Made by a program: the position numbers and the translations under genes
The notes under the pieces: model-generated
The model's database searches: none
What the model was told of the DNA's origin: nothing
What the model saw: only the letters and a program-made list of their open reading frames with translations
Shown: in pieces, positions 17,513 to 24,582 of the stretch
Layout of the letters: each line of letters begins with the position of its first letter
Numbering within the stretch: the stretch's first letter is position 1
From: JBMNGN01 sp050949865
GTDB taxonomy: Bacteria; Bacillota; Syntrophomonadia; Syntrophomonadales; Syntrophomonadaceae
Direction of reading: 5' to 3'
Length of the DNA: 64,000 nucleotides
NCBI GenBank assembly: GCA_050949865.1
Contig: JBMNGN010000004.1
Span: forward strand, 1 to 64,000

Positions 17513-17645
17513 AATTAATCGCCTTTACCATAACGTTTGGTCCTAGGGGGGCAATCCAGTTAGTACCAAAGGCTTCCTTTATATATTCCATTTCATAACC
17601 TTCATCACTCATGTGGGGTGATGAGAGGTAGATTCTATCAGTCAT
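17505..17645 (-). pseudogene. DegT/DnrJ/EryC1 aminotransferase, N-terminal stub
   Basis: The 46-residue frame from ATG at 17645 begins MTDRIYLSSPHMSDEGYEMEYIKEAF and continues TNWIAPLGPNV. That is the opening of PLP-dependent sugar aminotransferases of the DegT family. It then breaks off (MVKAINYE, stop) where the family would continue for another ~330 residues. An internal deletion therefore removed nearly the whole gene and left its start next to the sugar transferase. The intact ancestor would have made an amino sugar. The stub overlaps the next gene by a few bases and may now act only as a translated leader. Confidence 0.7.
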
Positions 17646-17954
17646 AAAATAAGACTTCCTTCCTTGTGTGTATCTATATATATCTAAATGCCTCAAGCAT
17701 TGAATTTCCTATATTAATTAGTTATCATATGTATATACAAATTGTCACAATCTACATATAGTGGTCGTTACGTATTTATTTCGGTTTTTATGCAACATCT
17801 AGTATTTATCCATAGACCATACTCACGGCTTCGCAGAAATTTGGGGTTTTTGTGACATATTTTGTCAAATTATGCAATATCTTGCATAACCCGTTTTTGC
17901 CTTCTGCTACATCTTGTGTTATTTTATCCCTTACACATCCTCATGTCGAATGAT
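17646..17954. promoter_or_regulatory. Leader region of the polysaccharide operon with four decamer boxes (detached repeat copy)
   Basis: AT-rich stretch with no gene. It holds four matches to CWANATNTWG (17752, 17793, 17875, 17907) at the same 41- and 32-base spacings as in the 205-bp repeats further right, and the shared phrase CCATAGACCATACTCACGGC at about 17810-17829. The transcript of the minus-strand operon must cross or start in this region. No -35/-10 pair stands out clearly enough to call. Confidence 0.55.
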
Positions 17955-18062
17955 TTATTGATTCCTTTTATTCGTCTGTTCTTCTAATTCCAATAAAAAC
18001 CTATCGTAATCGGACATAAACAGTCTATCCTGCACAATACGGTACTTTTCAAACTCAGTTTC
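17955..18062 (-). pseudogene. RhuM-like protein, C-terminal remnant
   Basis: The minus frame ending at 17955 reads ETEFEKYRIVQDRLFMSDYDRFLLELEEQ, which resembles the last residues of RhuM-family (virulence/DNA-binding-like) proteins. Upstream of about 18062 the frame consists of low-complexity CTTTCCACTTTCC-type sequence that recurs at 21250-21320 and 21830-21860, so only the tail of the ancestral gene is left. Recognition rests on a short match and is tentative. Confidence 0.4.
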
Positions 18063-18149
18063 TGCATGGAGCTTTGTTGGCCAGTTAGTCAAGAAAACCT
18101 CTTTTCCTTTCCCCTTTCTACTTTCCAACTTTCCACTTACTGATCCCAT

Positions 18150-18336
18150 AGCTTCGCCATTTTATCTGGGCTCCTACCTTATGAGCTCCCACACAATACT
18201 GGTTCAGGCTATGCAGCCTCACTACAATAAACACGCACTTGGCGATGATTTATTGGGAATGAAGCATTTTGAGTTGGTCAGTTGGAAAGTTGTTAGGAGT
18301 GTTACTGGGACGCTCTAACCGTCTTGGCAAACCTTT
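18150..18336 (-). promoter_or_regulatory. Structured untranslated segment between loaP and the operon leader
   Basis: Read on the minus strand, this segment contains nested palindromes: AGGCTGCATAGCCT (about 18205-18218), GGGAGCTC...GGAGCCC (about 18165-18195) and CCCAGATA...TATGGG enclosing TGGCGAAGCTA (about 18149-18175). LoaP-type antiterminators act on RNA hairpins in the leaders of the long operons they control. This is the only markedly structured stretch between loaP and the polysaccharide genes. The link is inference; I do not recognise a named riboswitch. Confidence 0.3.
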
Positions 18337-18854
18337 CTAATTGACCTTTTGTATTTCTGTTTCTGCTATACATTCAGCAGAAAGTGATACTACGCGTTTT
18401 TGGCCATCAAATTGGAACTCTACCCAAACTCTACGCTTATGCTTGTCTAACTTTACTATGGTTCCAGAACAATCCAGCAGCGGCCCATCTACGCACTTTG
18501 ACGTTTCTGCCTTCGGCTAAGTACCTTGGATGCAGTAATATTACCATGATGGCGATATATCCACATGGAGTATTCATAATCCATGCCCTGTAGTTCTCTA
18601 AGACCTGATTCATAATTCAATATCTTATACAGATTCGGAATTTCTGCTCTCAATCCAAATTGTATTACTTCGTCTGCATAGAGCAATACATATCCGGGAA
18701 GTAAAATTTGCTCACGCTTTTCCCATCTGCCTTTGCGTTTTTCCTGTAAAACACGGGTGGGGGCGATGGCTTGGATTCTTTTATCTTTTTTGTTTATAAG
18801 TTCAGCGATAAGTTTTTCTGAACCGGTTTTGCAAAAGATACAGTAGGAGTACAT
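18337..18854 (-). pseudogene. loaP: LoaP/NusG-type processive antiterminator, two frameshifts
   Basis: The N-terminal NGN domain is in one frame from 18854 (MYSYCIFCKTGSEKLIAEL, LLPGYVLLYADEV, LQGMDYEYSMWIYRHHGNI). Near 18525 and 18505 two extra bases shift the frame; correcting both gives AEGRNVKV-DGPLLDCSG followed by TIVKLDKHKRRVWVEFQFDG, the KOW domain, ending at TAG 18337. The rebuilt protein is about 171 residues, normal for LoaP. These specialised NusG paralogues suppress termination in long polysaccharide or antibiotic operons. This gene lies directly upstream of such an operon in the same orientation, which supports the role. Whether the frameshifts are real (silencing the operon) or sequence errors is open. 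A second copy of its first codons lies at 21211-21248. Confidence 0.8.
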
Positions 18855-19440
18855 GGCATATCTTGCATAACCTTTTTTTGCTTTCTGCTACATCTTGTGT
18901 TTTGCTTATCCCTTACACATAATCACGTCGATTAATTTATTGTTTTACTACATCTTGCATAAAATTTTTATTTTCTTTCAGTTTTATGCTACATATTGTG
19001 GTCGGTATCCATAGACCATACTCACGGCTAAATTTTTTTGTCATATTTTGTCAAATTAAGCAGTATCTTGCATGACCCGTTTTTGCCTTCTGCTACATCT
19101 TGTGTTTTGCTTATCCCTTACACATAATCACGTCGATTAATTTATTGTTTTACTACATCTTGCATAAAATATTTATTTTCCTTCAGTTTTATGCTACATA
19201 TTGTGGTCGGTATCCATTTCCCATACTCACGGCTAAATTTTTTTGTCATATTTTGTCAAATTATGCAATATCTTGCATAACCCGTTTTTGCCTTCTGCTA
19301 CATCTTGTGTTTTGCTTATCCCTTACGCATAATCACGTCGATTAATTTATTGTTTTACTACATCTTGCATAAAATTTTTATTTTCTTTCAGTTTTATGCT
19401 ACATATTGTGGTCGGTATCCATAGACCATACTCACGGCTT
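18855..19440. repeat. Tandem repeat, ~205-bp unit, about 2.9 copies, carrying NrdR-box-like decamers
   Basis: The phrase ending CCATACTCACGGCT recurs at about 19028, 19234 and 19439, and the blocks between are nearly identical. Each unit holds up to four copies of CWANATNTWG. Exact matches lie at 18888, 18948, 18989, 19093, 19153, 19194, 19266, 19298, 19358 and 19399; degenerate ones at 18855 and 19061. Within a unit the spacings are 32, 60 and 41 bases, then 72 to the next unit. A perfect inverted repeat GCATAAAA/TTTTATGC lies between the third and fourth box. Partial copies occur at 17740-17930 and 20545-20675. The decamer fits the core of the published NrdR box as I remember it, and 32 bases is the classic spacing of paired NrdR boxes. 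No nrd gene is present in the window. No coding potential is seen. Confidence 0.85.
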
Positions 19441-19684
19441 AATTTTAGGTACCATTTACTTCCATTTATACCGTATATTGTATATCAACATGTATTCCCT
19501 ACAATATATTGATTTCGTCATTGTATTAATTACGTGTAGTTTTATGGTCAAATTTTATTTTTAAGGATTTTTGCTACGTCTCCCAGGTTCATGGGCTCAA
19601 AGTAAATAAAGACTGTCATCAACTTTCCTGAGGCAAATCAAATTAATTAGCTGAATAGATCCTAAAATTATGATAAGTGCCGCA
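19441..19684. other. Non-coding, AT-rich; one further decamer box
   Basis: Downstream side of the toxin gene. It contains one palindromic match, CAATATATTG, at 19502-19511. Otherwise no gene, terminator or repeat is recognised. Confidence 0.4.
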
Positions 19685-19972
19685 CTATTTATTTTCTCCC
19701 GGGAATAATAACCCAATGATAACAATATCATTATAAATCTGTTTATAGTAAATCTTAAACTTTCTAATTATAATCCGTGATATACCTTTATATCTTCCAA
19801 ACTCTTCTGTATATGTCTTACCAATAACCGGATTTCTTAAGAATTCCTCCGTTTCTATAATAATCTGAGAAATATAATTCAAAGTTTCTTCTGGAGTAAA
19901 TCTTTCATTTCTAAATTCAATAAGTTTTTCTCTTACAACAGGGGTCCATATTACATTACGGGAGTTCATCAC
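19685..19972 (-). CDS. RelE/ParE-type toxin, 95 aa
   Basis: Short basic protein of the ParE/RelE fold: an N-terminal strand-helix (NVIWTPVVREKLIEFRNERF), a second helix (ETLNYISQIIIETEEFLRNPVIGK) and a C-terminal beta hairpin (GISRIIIRKFKIYYKQIYNDIVIIGLLFP). The start codon overlaps the stop of the gene before it (ATGA), the typical arrangement of an antitoxin-toxin pair. ParE toxins inhibit gyrase and RelE toxins cleave mRNA; the sequence does not decide between them. It stands in the repeat-rich accessory zone beside the polysaccharide operon. Confidence 0.75.
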   Translation of the reverse strand: MMNSRNVIWTPVVREKLIEFRNERFTPEETLNYISQIIIETEEFLRNPVIGKTYTEEFGRYKGISRIIIRKFKIYYKQIYNDIVIIGLLFPGENK

Positions 19973-20238
19973 ATAAAATCCTTTTCTGAAAGTGATTTTA
20001 AAAGCTCGGAGGTAGTTATTCCAAATCCTTTCTTGTACTGCTCTTCACTTTTCTTGAACATGTGATTAAGATTTGGATTTGACTCGGCATCGGCTTTTAT
20101 TGATTGCACATCTTCTTCTTGCAAAACAAGAGTAAACTTACCTTTTCCTGGAATAGAAAACTGAAAAACTGAATTTTCGCTATCCATATTAAAAATGTAT
20201 TTCATAAGCTCTTCCGACGATAGGATCTTTCCCATCAT
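19969..20238 (-). CDS. Probable cognate antitoxin, 89 aa
   Basis: The gene is four bases overlapped with the toxin and in front of it. The chosen start is ATG at 20238 behind GGTGGTGAAT; the frame extends four codons further up. The protein is acidic and mostly helical, with MMGKILSSEELMKYIFNM at the start and a C-terminal segment EEQYKKGFGITTSELLKSLSEKDFM that could bind the toxin. I recognise no standard ribbon-helix-helix or Phd domain. The antitoxin call therefore rests on operon position, size and charge. Confidence 0.6.
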   Translation of the reverse strand: MMGKILSSEELMKYIFNMDSENSVFQFSIPGKGKFTLVLQEEDVQSIKADAESNPNLNHMFKKSEEQYKKGFGITTSELLKSLSEKDFM

Positions 20239-20734
20239 ATTCACCACCAATTAAATAGTTTTTTATTCATATCATATCATACGCATTGGATTCAATAAAC
20301 GAATAAATGCATTAATGTTTTTTCATAATAATACGCTGTCGAAGCTTCATCAGTCAAAATTTCAATTAATTCAATGTGGCAAACGAAACGTCCCCCAACA
20401 TGCCCCTCCTGGCTACAGGTTGTCACGGTACCGGCAGTGTAGGCAAATTTTGCTCATTTTGCTCATACTGAACTTTTTTAAAATTCACTTATAAAAGGTA
20501 ACTTATTTCAAGGGTCCCCGACTCACCGGAAAATTCAATTGTTGAGCCTACATCTTGCATAAAATTTTTATTTTCTTTCAGTTTTATGCTACATATTGTG
20601 GTCTAAAGCCATAGACCATACTCACGGCTAAAATTTTCACGGTAAATCATTCCCATTTATACAACATATTGTGCAAGAACATACGCTCCTCCACAAGTCT
20701 TGTTTCCTATATTTATTCTATTGCTAATCGCCAT
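20239..20734. repeat. Intergenic region with a detached copy of the 205-bp repeat (about 20545-20675)
   Basis: Positions 20548-20628 repeat almost exactly the last third of the tandem unit, including boxes at 20548 and 20589 (41 apart) and the CCATAGACCATACTCACGGC phrase. A third box, CAACATATTG, lies at 20662. The rest (20240-20545) shows no ORF or structure that I can support. Confidence 0.7.
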
Positions 20735-21091
20735 TTACAAAAAAGGAATACTTCCGTCGTCTTCATCTTCAGAATGTAAAAGACATCTGACTGAGCCATG
20801 CATATACACAATTTCACCATTATCCGGACATATGGTTTCCTCATAGTTATCCATAAACTCATCAAATACATTTTTAGTATCTTCTTTGTTTTCCATCAGC
20901 AAATAAACATGATACATTCGTCCCACCTGCAAGCAATTAATATTACAAACTTCCTTAGCTGCTCTTTCTAAGTAACCCGCATACATAGGAACTGCTATTG
21001 AAGTCAATATAGATAAAATAGCCATCACTACCAAAAGTTCTACTAAGGTAAAGCCTTTATTAAAAAATTGTTTTGTTTTCTTTCTCTCCAC
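20735..21091 (-). CDS. Type IV pilin-like / pseudopilin protein, 118 aa
   Basis: Class III prepilin signature: a basic leader MERKKTKQFFNKG, then FTLVELLVVMAILSILTSIAVPMYAGYL with Gly-1, Phe+1 and Glu+5. The leader would be cut by prepilin peptidase and the hydrophobic helix would build the filament core. Two cysteines in KEVCNINCLQ and two more downstream (TICPDNG, VRCLL) could form disulfides. The C-terminus is acidic (HSEDEDDGS). No other pilus or secretion genes lie near, so it is an orphan. A role in competence or a type II-like pseudopilus is possible but not shown. Confidence 0.78.
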   Translation of the reverse strand: MERKKTKQFFNKGFTLVELLVVMAILSILTSIAVPMYAGYLERAAKEVCNINCLQVGRMYHVYLLMENKEDTKNVFDEFMDNYEETICPDNGEIVYMHGSVRCLLHSEDEDDGSIPFL

Positions 21092-21210
21092 TTCGCATAT
21101 TCTCCTACTGCCTATTTAATCTGCAGTATTTAGTTATTGAATGTGAAGTTAATGTATTGCAGAAATTCCTTCCCGTGCATAATGTTGGCCAGTTGGTAAG
21201 TTGGTTATTT

Positions 21211-21248
21211 CTGAGCCGGTTTTACAAAAGATACAGTAAGAGTACATA
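21211..21248 (-). pseudogene. Second remnant of a loaP start (13 codons)
   Basis: The minus strand reads ATG then YSYCIFCKTGSE, identical at protein level to the first 13 residues of the LoaP gene at 18854 with only a few silent base changes. It then runs into unrelated sequence (TGGCCAGTTGGTAAG). Either a second antiterminator gene was deleted here or a duplication copied only the start. Confidence 0.6.
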
Positions 21249-21320
21249 GCTAAGTAGAAAGTGGAAAGTTGAATTTTATAAGTTCTTTTTGCTTTCAGCC
21301 TTCAACTTTCTACTTTTCTT

Positions 21321-21523
21321 TCATTCTAAAGATAGCATCAACCCGTTTAATAACCTTCCTACTTCTTTTGCTCTATTTTGTAATTCATCATACTGATTCT
21401 CATCTATGTAATTTAGATCTTTTGAAAGTGTAACTTGATATTTCAACTCTTCTAAGGATCCTCTGGCAATGAATAAAAAGCGCTTAAAATCTTTAGTGGA
21501 ACCTCTTGCTTTGCCTTCCGCTA
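21321..21523 (-). pseudogene. Four-helix-bundle (S23-type) protein, N-terminally truncated
   Basis: The minus frame reads LAEGKARGSTKDFKRFLFIA, then RGSLEELKYQVTLSKDLNYI and a final helix ending GLMLSLE at the TGA (21321). This matches the second half of the four-helix-bundle proteins encoded in 23S rRNA intervening sequences and as free-standing genes. The usual first ~45 residues (EVWQKAHELVLxIY type) are missing. The fragment begins exactly where the GIY-YIG remnant ends, so two genes were fused by a deletion. Confidence 0.65.
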
Positions 21524-21775
21524 ACCTGTGAAATAGTCTTTCAAGCGGTTTCTTATATACCTCTTACCATATGCTGTTTTTAAATACTTCTCTCTTCGAA
21601 AAGCATCTGATTGCGTTATACAGGCTTCATAATAAACTAGTTTTAATGGCCTTCTATTCTTTGTAGAGTTAACTTTTCCTTCATTATGAAGCCGAACTCG
21701 CTCTTTTAAGTCATGCGTACAACAAGTATACCAATTATTATCTTTTTGTGATTATAAAACATATACATAATACAT
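21521..21775 (-). pseudogene. GIY-YIG endonuclease-like (UvrC N-domain type), premature stop
   Basis: The frame from ATG at 21775 reads MYYVYVL, then TAA, then SQKDNNWYTCCTHDLKERV, HNEGKVNSTKNRRPLKLVYY, EACITQSDAFRREKYLKTAYG and NRLKDYFTG-stop. The family has a residue (often Q/Y) where the TAA stands and YTGxT where CC stands, so both the start region and the active-site turn are damaged. Small free-standing GIY-YIG proteins of ~85 residues are common in Firmicutes and reduced-genome bacteria. This copy is most likely dead. Confidence 0.75.
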
Positions 21776-21863
21776 TTAAATCACCATTTCACAGGCCAAG
21801 TATTACTCGGTATTGATACAGCGGGAGCTAACTACCTTTCCACCTTCCACTTTCGACTTTACC

Positions 21864-23720
21864 CTACCCCACCACCATCTCATCTCTCTCCTGCTCCCCA
21901 GCAGTCCCCCGATACTCAGGCACCAGTTTCTTGATCATTTCCACCACATCTTTGTTGTTGGTACGGCCTACTTGGGCAAAGGTTAATATGGTTTTTTCTA
22001 TGTTGTTGTACTTTTCTTCCAGTTCGTCATTGGATATGAAAATGCGCTCATGTTTGGTGGAAACCATCTGTTCTTTATTGGTAAACAGCTCTTCATAGAG
22101 TTTTTCCCCAGGCCTGATGCCGGTATATTTTATTTCAATATCAACACCTGGTTCATATCCGGCCAAGCGGATCAGGTCTTTGGCCAGGTCAACTATTTTT
22201 ACCGGCTTGCCCATATCCAGGACAAATATTTCCCCGCCCTTTGCCATGGCGCCGGCCTGAATGACCAGTTGGACTGCTTCGGGTATGGTCATAAAATAGC
22301 GTTTCATTTCCGGGTGGGTGACTGTTACGGGGCCGCCCTGTTCGATTTGTTTGATAAATGTGGGAATGACGCTGCCCCGGCTGCCCAGTACATTGCCGAA
22401 TCTGACGGCAGCGAAATTGGTTTTGCTGTGATGGTTTACATCCCGGATAATCATTTCCGCCAGCCTTTTGCTGGCTCCCATTACACTGGTGGGGTTAACC
22501 GCCTTGTCCGTGGATATGAATATGAAGGTTTCCACCCCGTAACGGTCGGAAAGTACCGCCATGTTGCGGGTTCCCAATACATTGTTGTAGAAGGCTTCTT
22601 CGGGATGCCTTTCCATCATGGGTACGTGCTTGTAGGCAGCGGCGTGGAAAACCACCTGGGGATGGTGCTTAAGGAACACCTTTTCCAATGCCGCAATATG
22701 TCGTACGTCTATAAGTTCAGGATGAATTTCTATTGGACGGTTGCGGTTAGCCAGTTCATTTTCTATTTCAAAGAGGTTGTTTTCACAACATTCCACCAGT
22801 ACCAGCTTGGCCGGTGATAGGTCCAGTATCTGCCGGCATAGTTCGGATCCTATTGAACCCCCAGCACCGGTTACCATAACCGTATGGCCGCTGATATACT
22901 CTGATATTTCCTTAAGGTCGGTCCTCACTGGTTCACGCCGCAGCAGGTCCTCCATCTGGATGTCCCGGATATGGGAGAAAATGCTGCGGTTAGTGCTCTG
23001 GTAAATACCTGGAAGTATCCTGATCCTGGCCGGGGTTTTTTGCGCCAGTTCCATTATCTCCCGGACTACATTCCCCGGTACGGATGGCATGGCTATAATT
23101 ATTTCATCTACTTCCATGCTGCTTACTATGCCGGGTATTTTTTTGCGATTGCCCAGGACCGGTATTCCCCCCAGCATCATCCTCTGTTTACTCGGGTCAT
23201 CATCGATGAATCCTATAACCTTCAGGTTCACCTGGGTATTGCTGCGTATCTCCCGGGCCAGTATAGCTCCCGCATCTCCGGCCCCTACTATTAAAGCCCT
23301 TCGGGTTTGGTGGGGTTTACCGTTCAGGTAGTAAGTGCGCATTATCCTCCAGGAAATCCGGGAGACCCCTATGTATACATTCATTAATAACCAGGACAAT
23401 AAATAAATACTGCGCGGAAGGCCCGGCAGGCTAAAGGTTAATATCAGGGTTACAACCGTTATCATGGTGAAGCTGATGGCACTGAATATAGCCAGCAATT
23501 CGTTGATACTGGCGTATTCCCATAGTCTGGCATACAGCTTAAACCCGTAAAGGTAGAGGAGAGCAATTATGGTAATTAACGGAGCAAGGCCCAGATAGGC
23601 GTTAATATAGTTTTGAGGAATATGAGCATCAAAGCGGAGCAGCAGAGCGCTGTAAATAGCCAGATTTACCAGAACAGCGTCAATTATAAGCAACGATAAA
23701 TTTCTGGTTCTGAATGTCAT
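21864..23720 (-). CDS. Polysaccharide biosynthesis nucleotide-sugar dehydratase (CapD/EpsC/PglF type), 618 aa
   Basis: Large membrane-anchored UDP-GlcNAc 4,6-dehydratase. From 23720 (MTFRTRNLSLLII) come four N-terminal transmembrane helices (residues ~8-125), then a CoA-binding-like Rossmann domain (RALIVGAGDAGAILAREI). The catalytic SDR domain follows: VTGAGGSIGSELCRQIL, HAAAYKHVPMMERHPEEA, STDKAVNPTSVMGASKRLAE and RFGNVLGSRGSVIPTF, with the MxxxK-type active site of this class. The frame continues upstream to 23780, but the M at 23720 fits the family. It is last in a separate, GC-richer operon with the tyrosine kinase, Wzz and phosphatase genes. It would supply the 4-keto sugar used to make bacillosamine- or FucNAc-like residues. 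Confidence 0.92.
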   Translation of the reverse strand: MTFRTRNLSLLIIDAVLVNLAIYSALLLRFDAHIPQNYINAYLGLAPLITIIALLYLYGFKLYARLWEYASINELLAIFSAISFTMITVVTLILTFSLPGLPRSIYLLSWLLMNVYIGVSRISWRIMRTYYLNGKPHQTRRALIVGAGDAGAILAREIRSNTQVNLKVIGFIDDDPSKQRMMLGGIPVLGNRKKIPGIVSSMEVDEIIIAMPSVPGNVVREIMELAQKTPARIRILPGIYQSTNRSIFSHIRDIQMEDLLRREPVRTDLKEISEYISGHTVMVTGAGGSIGSELCRQILDLSPAKLVLVECCENNLFEIENELANRNRPIEIHPELIDVRHIAALEKVFLKHHPQVVFHAAAYKHVPMMERHPEEAFYNNVLGTRNMAVLSDRYGVETFIFISTDKAVNPTSVMGASKRLAEMIIRDVNHHSKTNFAAVRFGNVLGSRGSVIPTFIKQIEQGGPVTVTHPEMKRYFMTIPEAVQLVIQAGAMAKGGEIFVLDMGKPVKIVDLAKDLIRLAGYEPGVDIEIKYTGIRPGEKLYEELFTNKEQMVSTKHERIFISNDELEEKYNNIEKTILTFAQVGRTNNKDVVEMIKKLVPEYRGTAGEQERDEMVVG

Positions 23721-23892
23721 TAAGACACCTCTCGTTAAGATTAAATTAGAATAGCTTTCCTCTAAAGGAAGTAATAGCAACTCCTTATATGTTATTCCAC
23801 CCGGGAGCTGCTAATTCCTTCTCGAAAAATCGAAAATATTGACCTTTTATAGCTGTTTGACCTATATAATTTTGATATCTTGGTCCTAATGT

Positions 23893-24582
23893 CTAATCGT
23901 CCACCGTCCCATAATAATAGTAGTACTGGTAATACTTGCTGGTGATATCAAAATCGTTGATTACTACCCCTATAAGCCGGGCATTAGCTTTTAAGAGCTG
24001 TTCTTTGGCTTCCTTGGCCAGGTCGATCCGGGTTATATTTGACCTGATTACCAGGATAACCCCATCCACCTGGTTGGACAGTATGGAAGAATCGGCAACT
24101 GCCAATATGGGCGGGCCGTCTATCAGTACATAATCATAGCTTTCCAAGAGCACCTGCCAAAAACGGCGGGTCTGGTTGGAATTTAATATTTCCGCCGGGT
24201 TCGGTGGGATCGGACCGCTGGGCAAAACCGACAGGTTGTCTACCTTGCCGTTGTAAGCTACTTCTTCCACCGGCAGCTTCTGTAGTAGGCAGTTGGTAAG
24301 TCCCTTTTGATTCGGAATGCCAAATATTTTATGCTGCACCGGTTTGCGCAGGTCACAGTCCACCAATAATACATTATTCCCGGCCTGGGCCAGGACCACT
24401 GCCAGGTTGGAGGCGGTAGTTGATTTTCCGTCCTGGGGGTTGGGGCTGCTGATAAGGATACAGCGGCAATCCTGATCCATATTGGTAAAGCCCAGGTTGG
24501 TCCTCAAAGTTCTGTAAGCCTCGGATACCGGTGATTTGGGCTGCTCATGGGTTATTAGTTCATATTGACGCTTACTTGCCAT
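23893..24582 (-). CDS. cpsD: Bacterial tyrosine kinase (CpsD/CapB/YwqD type), 229 aa
   Basis: Cytoplasmic BY-kinase that partners a Wzz-like membrane protein to control polymer length. Seen: the RTNLGF activator-contact region, Walker A SPNPQDGKSTTASNLA, Walker A' VLLVDCDLRKP, Walker B YVLIDGPP, and a Tyr-cluster tail (YYQYYYYYG) which is the autophosphorylation site. The start at 24582 (MASKRQYEL) follows GGAGGAAATA; its first bases overlap the Wzz gene. The cognate PHP phosphatase is encoded two genes upstream, giving the full kinase/activator/phosphatase set. Confidence 0.93.
   Translation of the reverse strand: MASKRQYELITHEQPKSPVSEAYRTLRTNLGFTNMDQDCRCILISSPNPQDGKSTTASNLAVVLAQAGNNVLLVDCDLRKPVQHKIFGIPNQKGLTNCLLQKLPVEEVAYNGKVDNLSVLPSGPIPPNPAEILNSNQTRRFWQVLLESYDYVLIDGPPILAVADSSILSNQVDGVILVIRSNITRIDLAKEAKEQLLKANARLIGVVINDFDITSKYYQYYYYYGTVDD

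Noticed and set aside
18855..19440. CRISPR array
   Set aside because: Repeat units are ~205 bp and near-identical throughout; there are no short repeats separated by unique spacers and no cas genes.
18855..19440. Plasmid or phage replication origin with iterons
   Set aside because: No Rep, partition or integrase gene in the window; kept only as an alternative explanation of the decamer array.
22050..23331. Long plus-strand open frames (up to 255 aa) opposite the CapD/EpsC gene
   Set aside because: They are antisense shadows of a clearly conserved gene with strong codon bias; no RBS and no recognisable domain.
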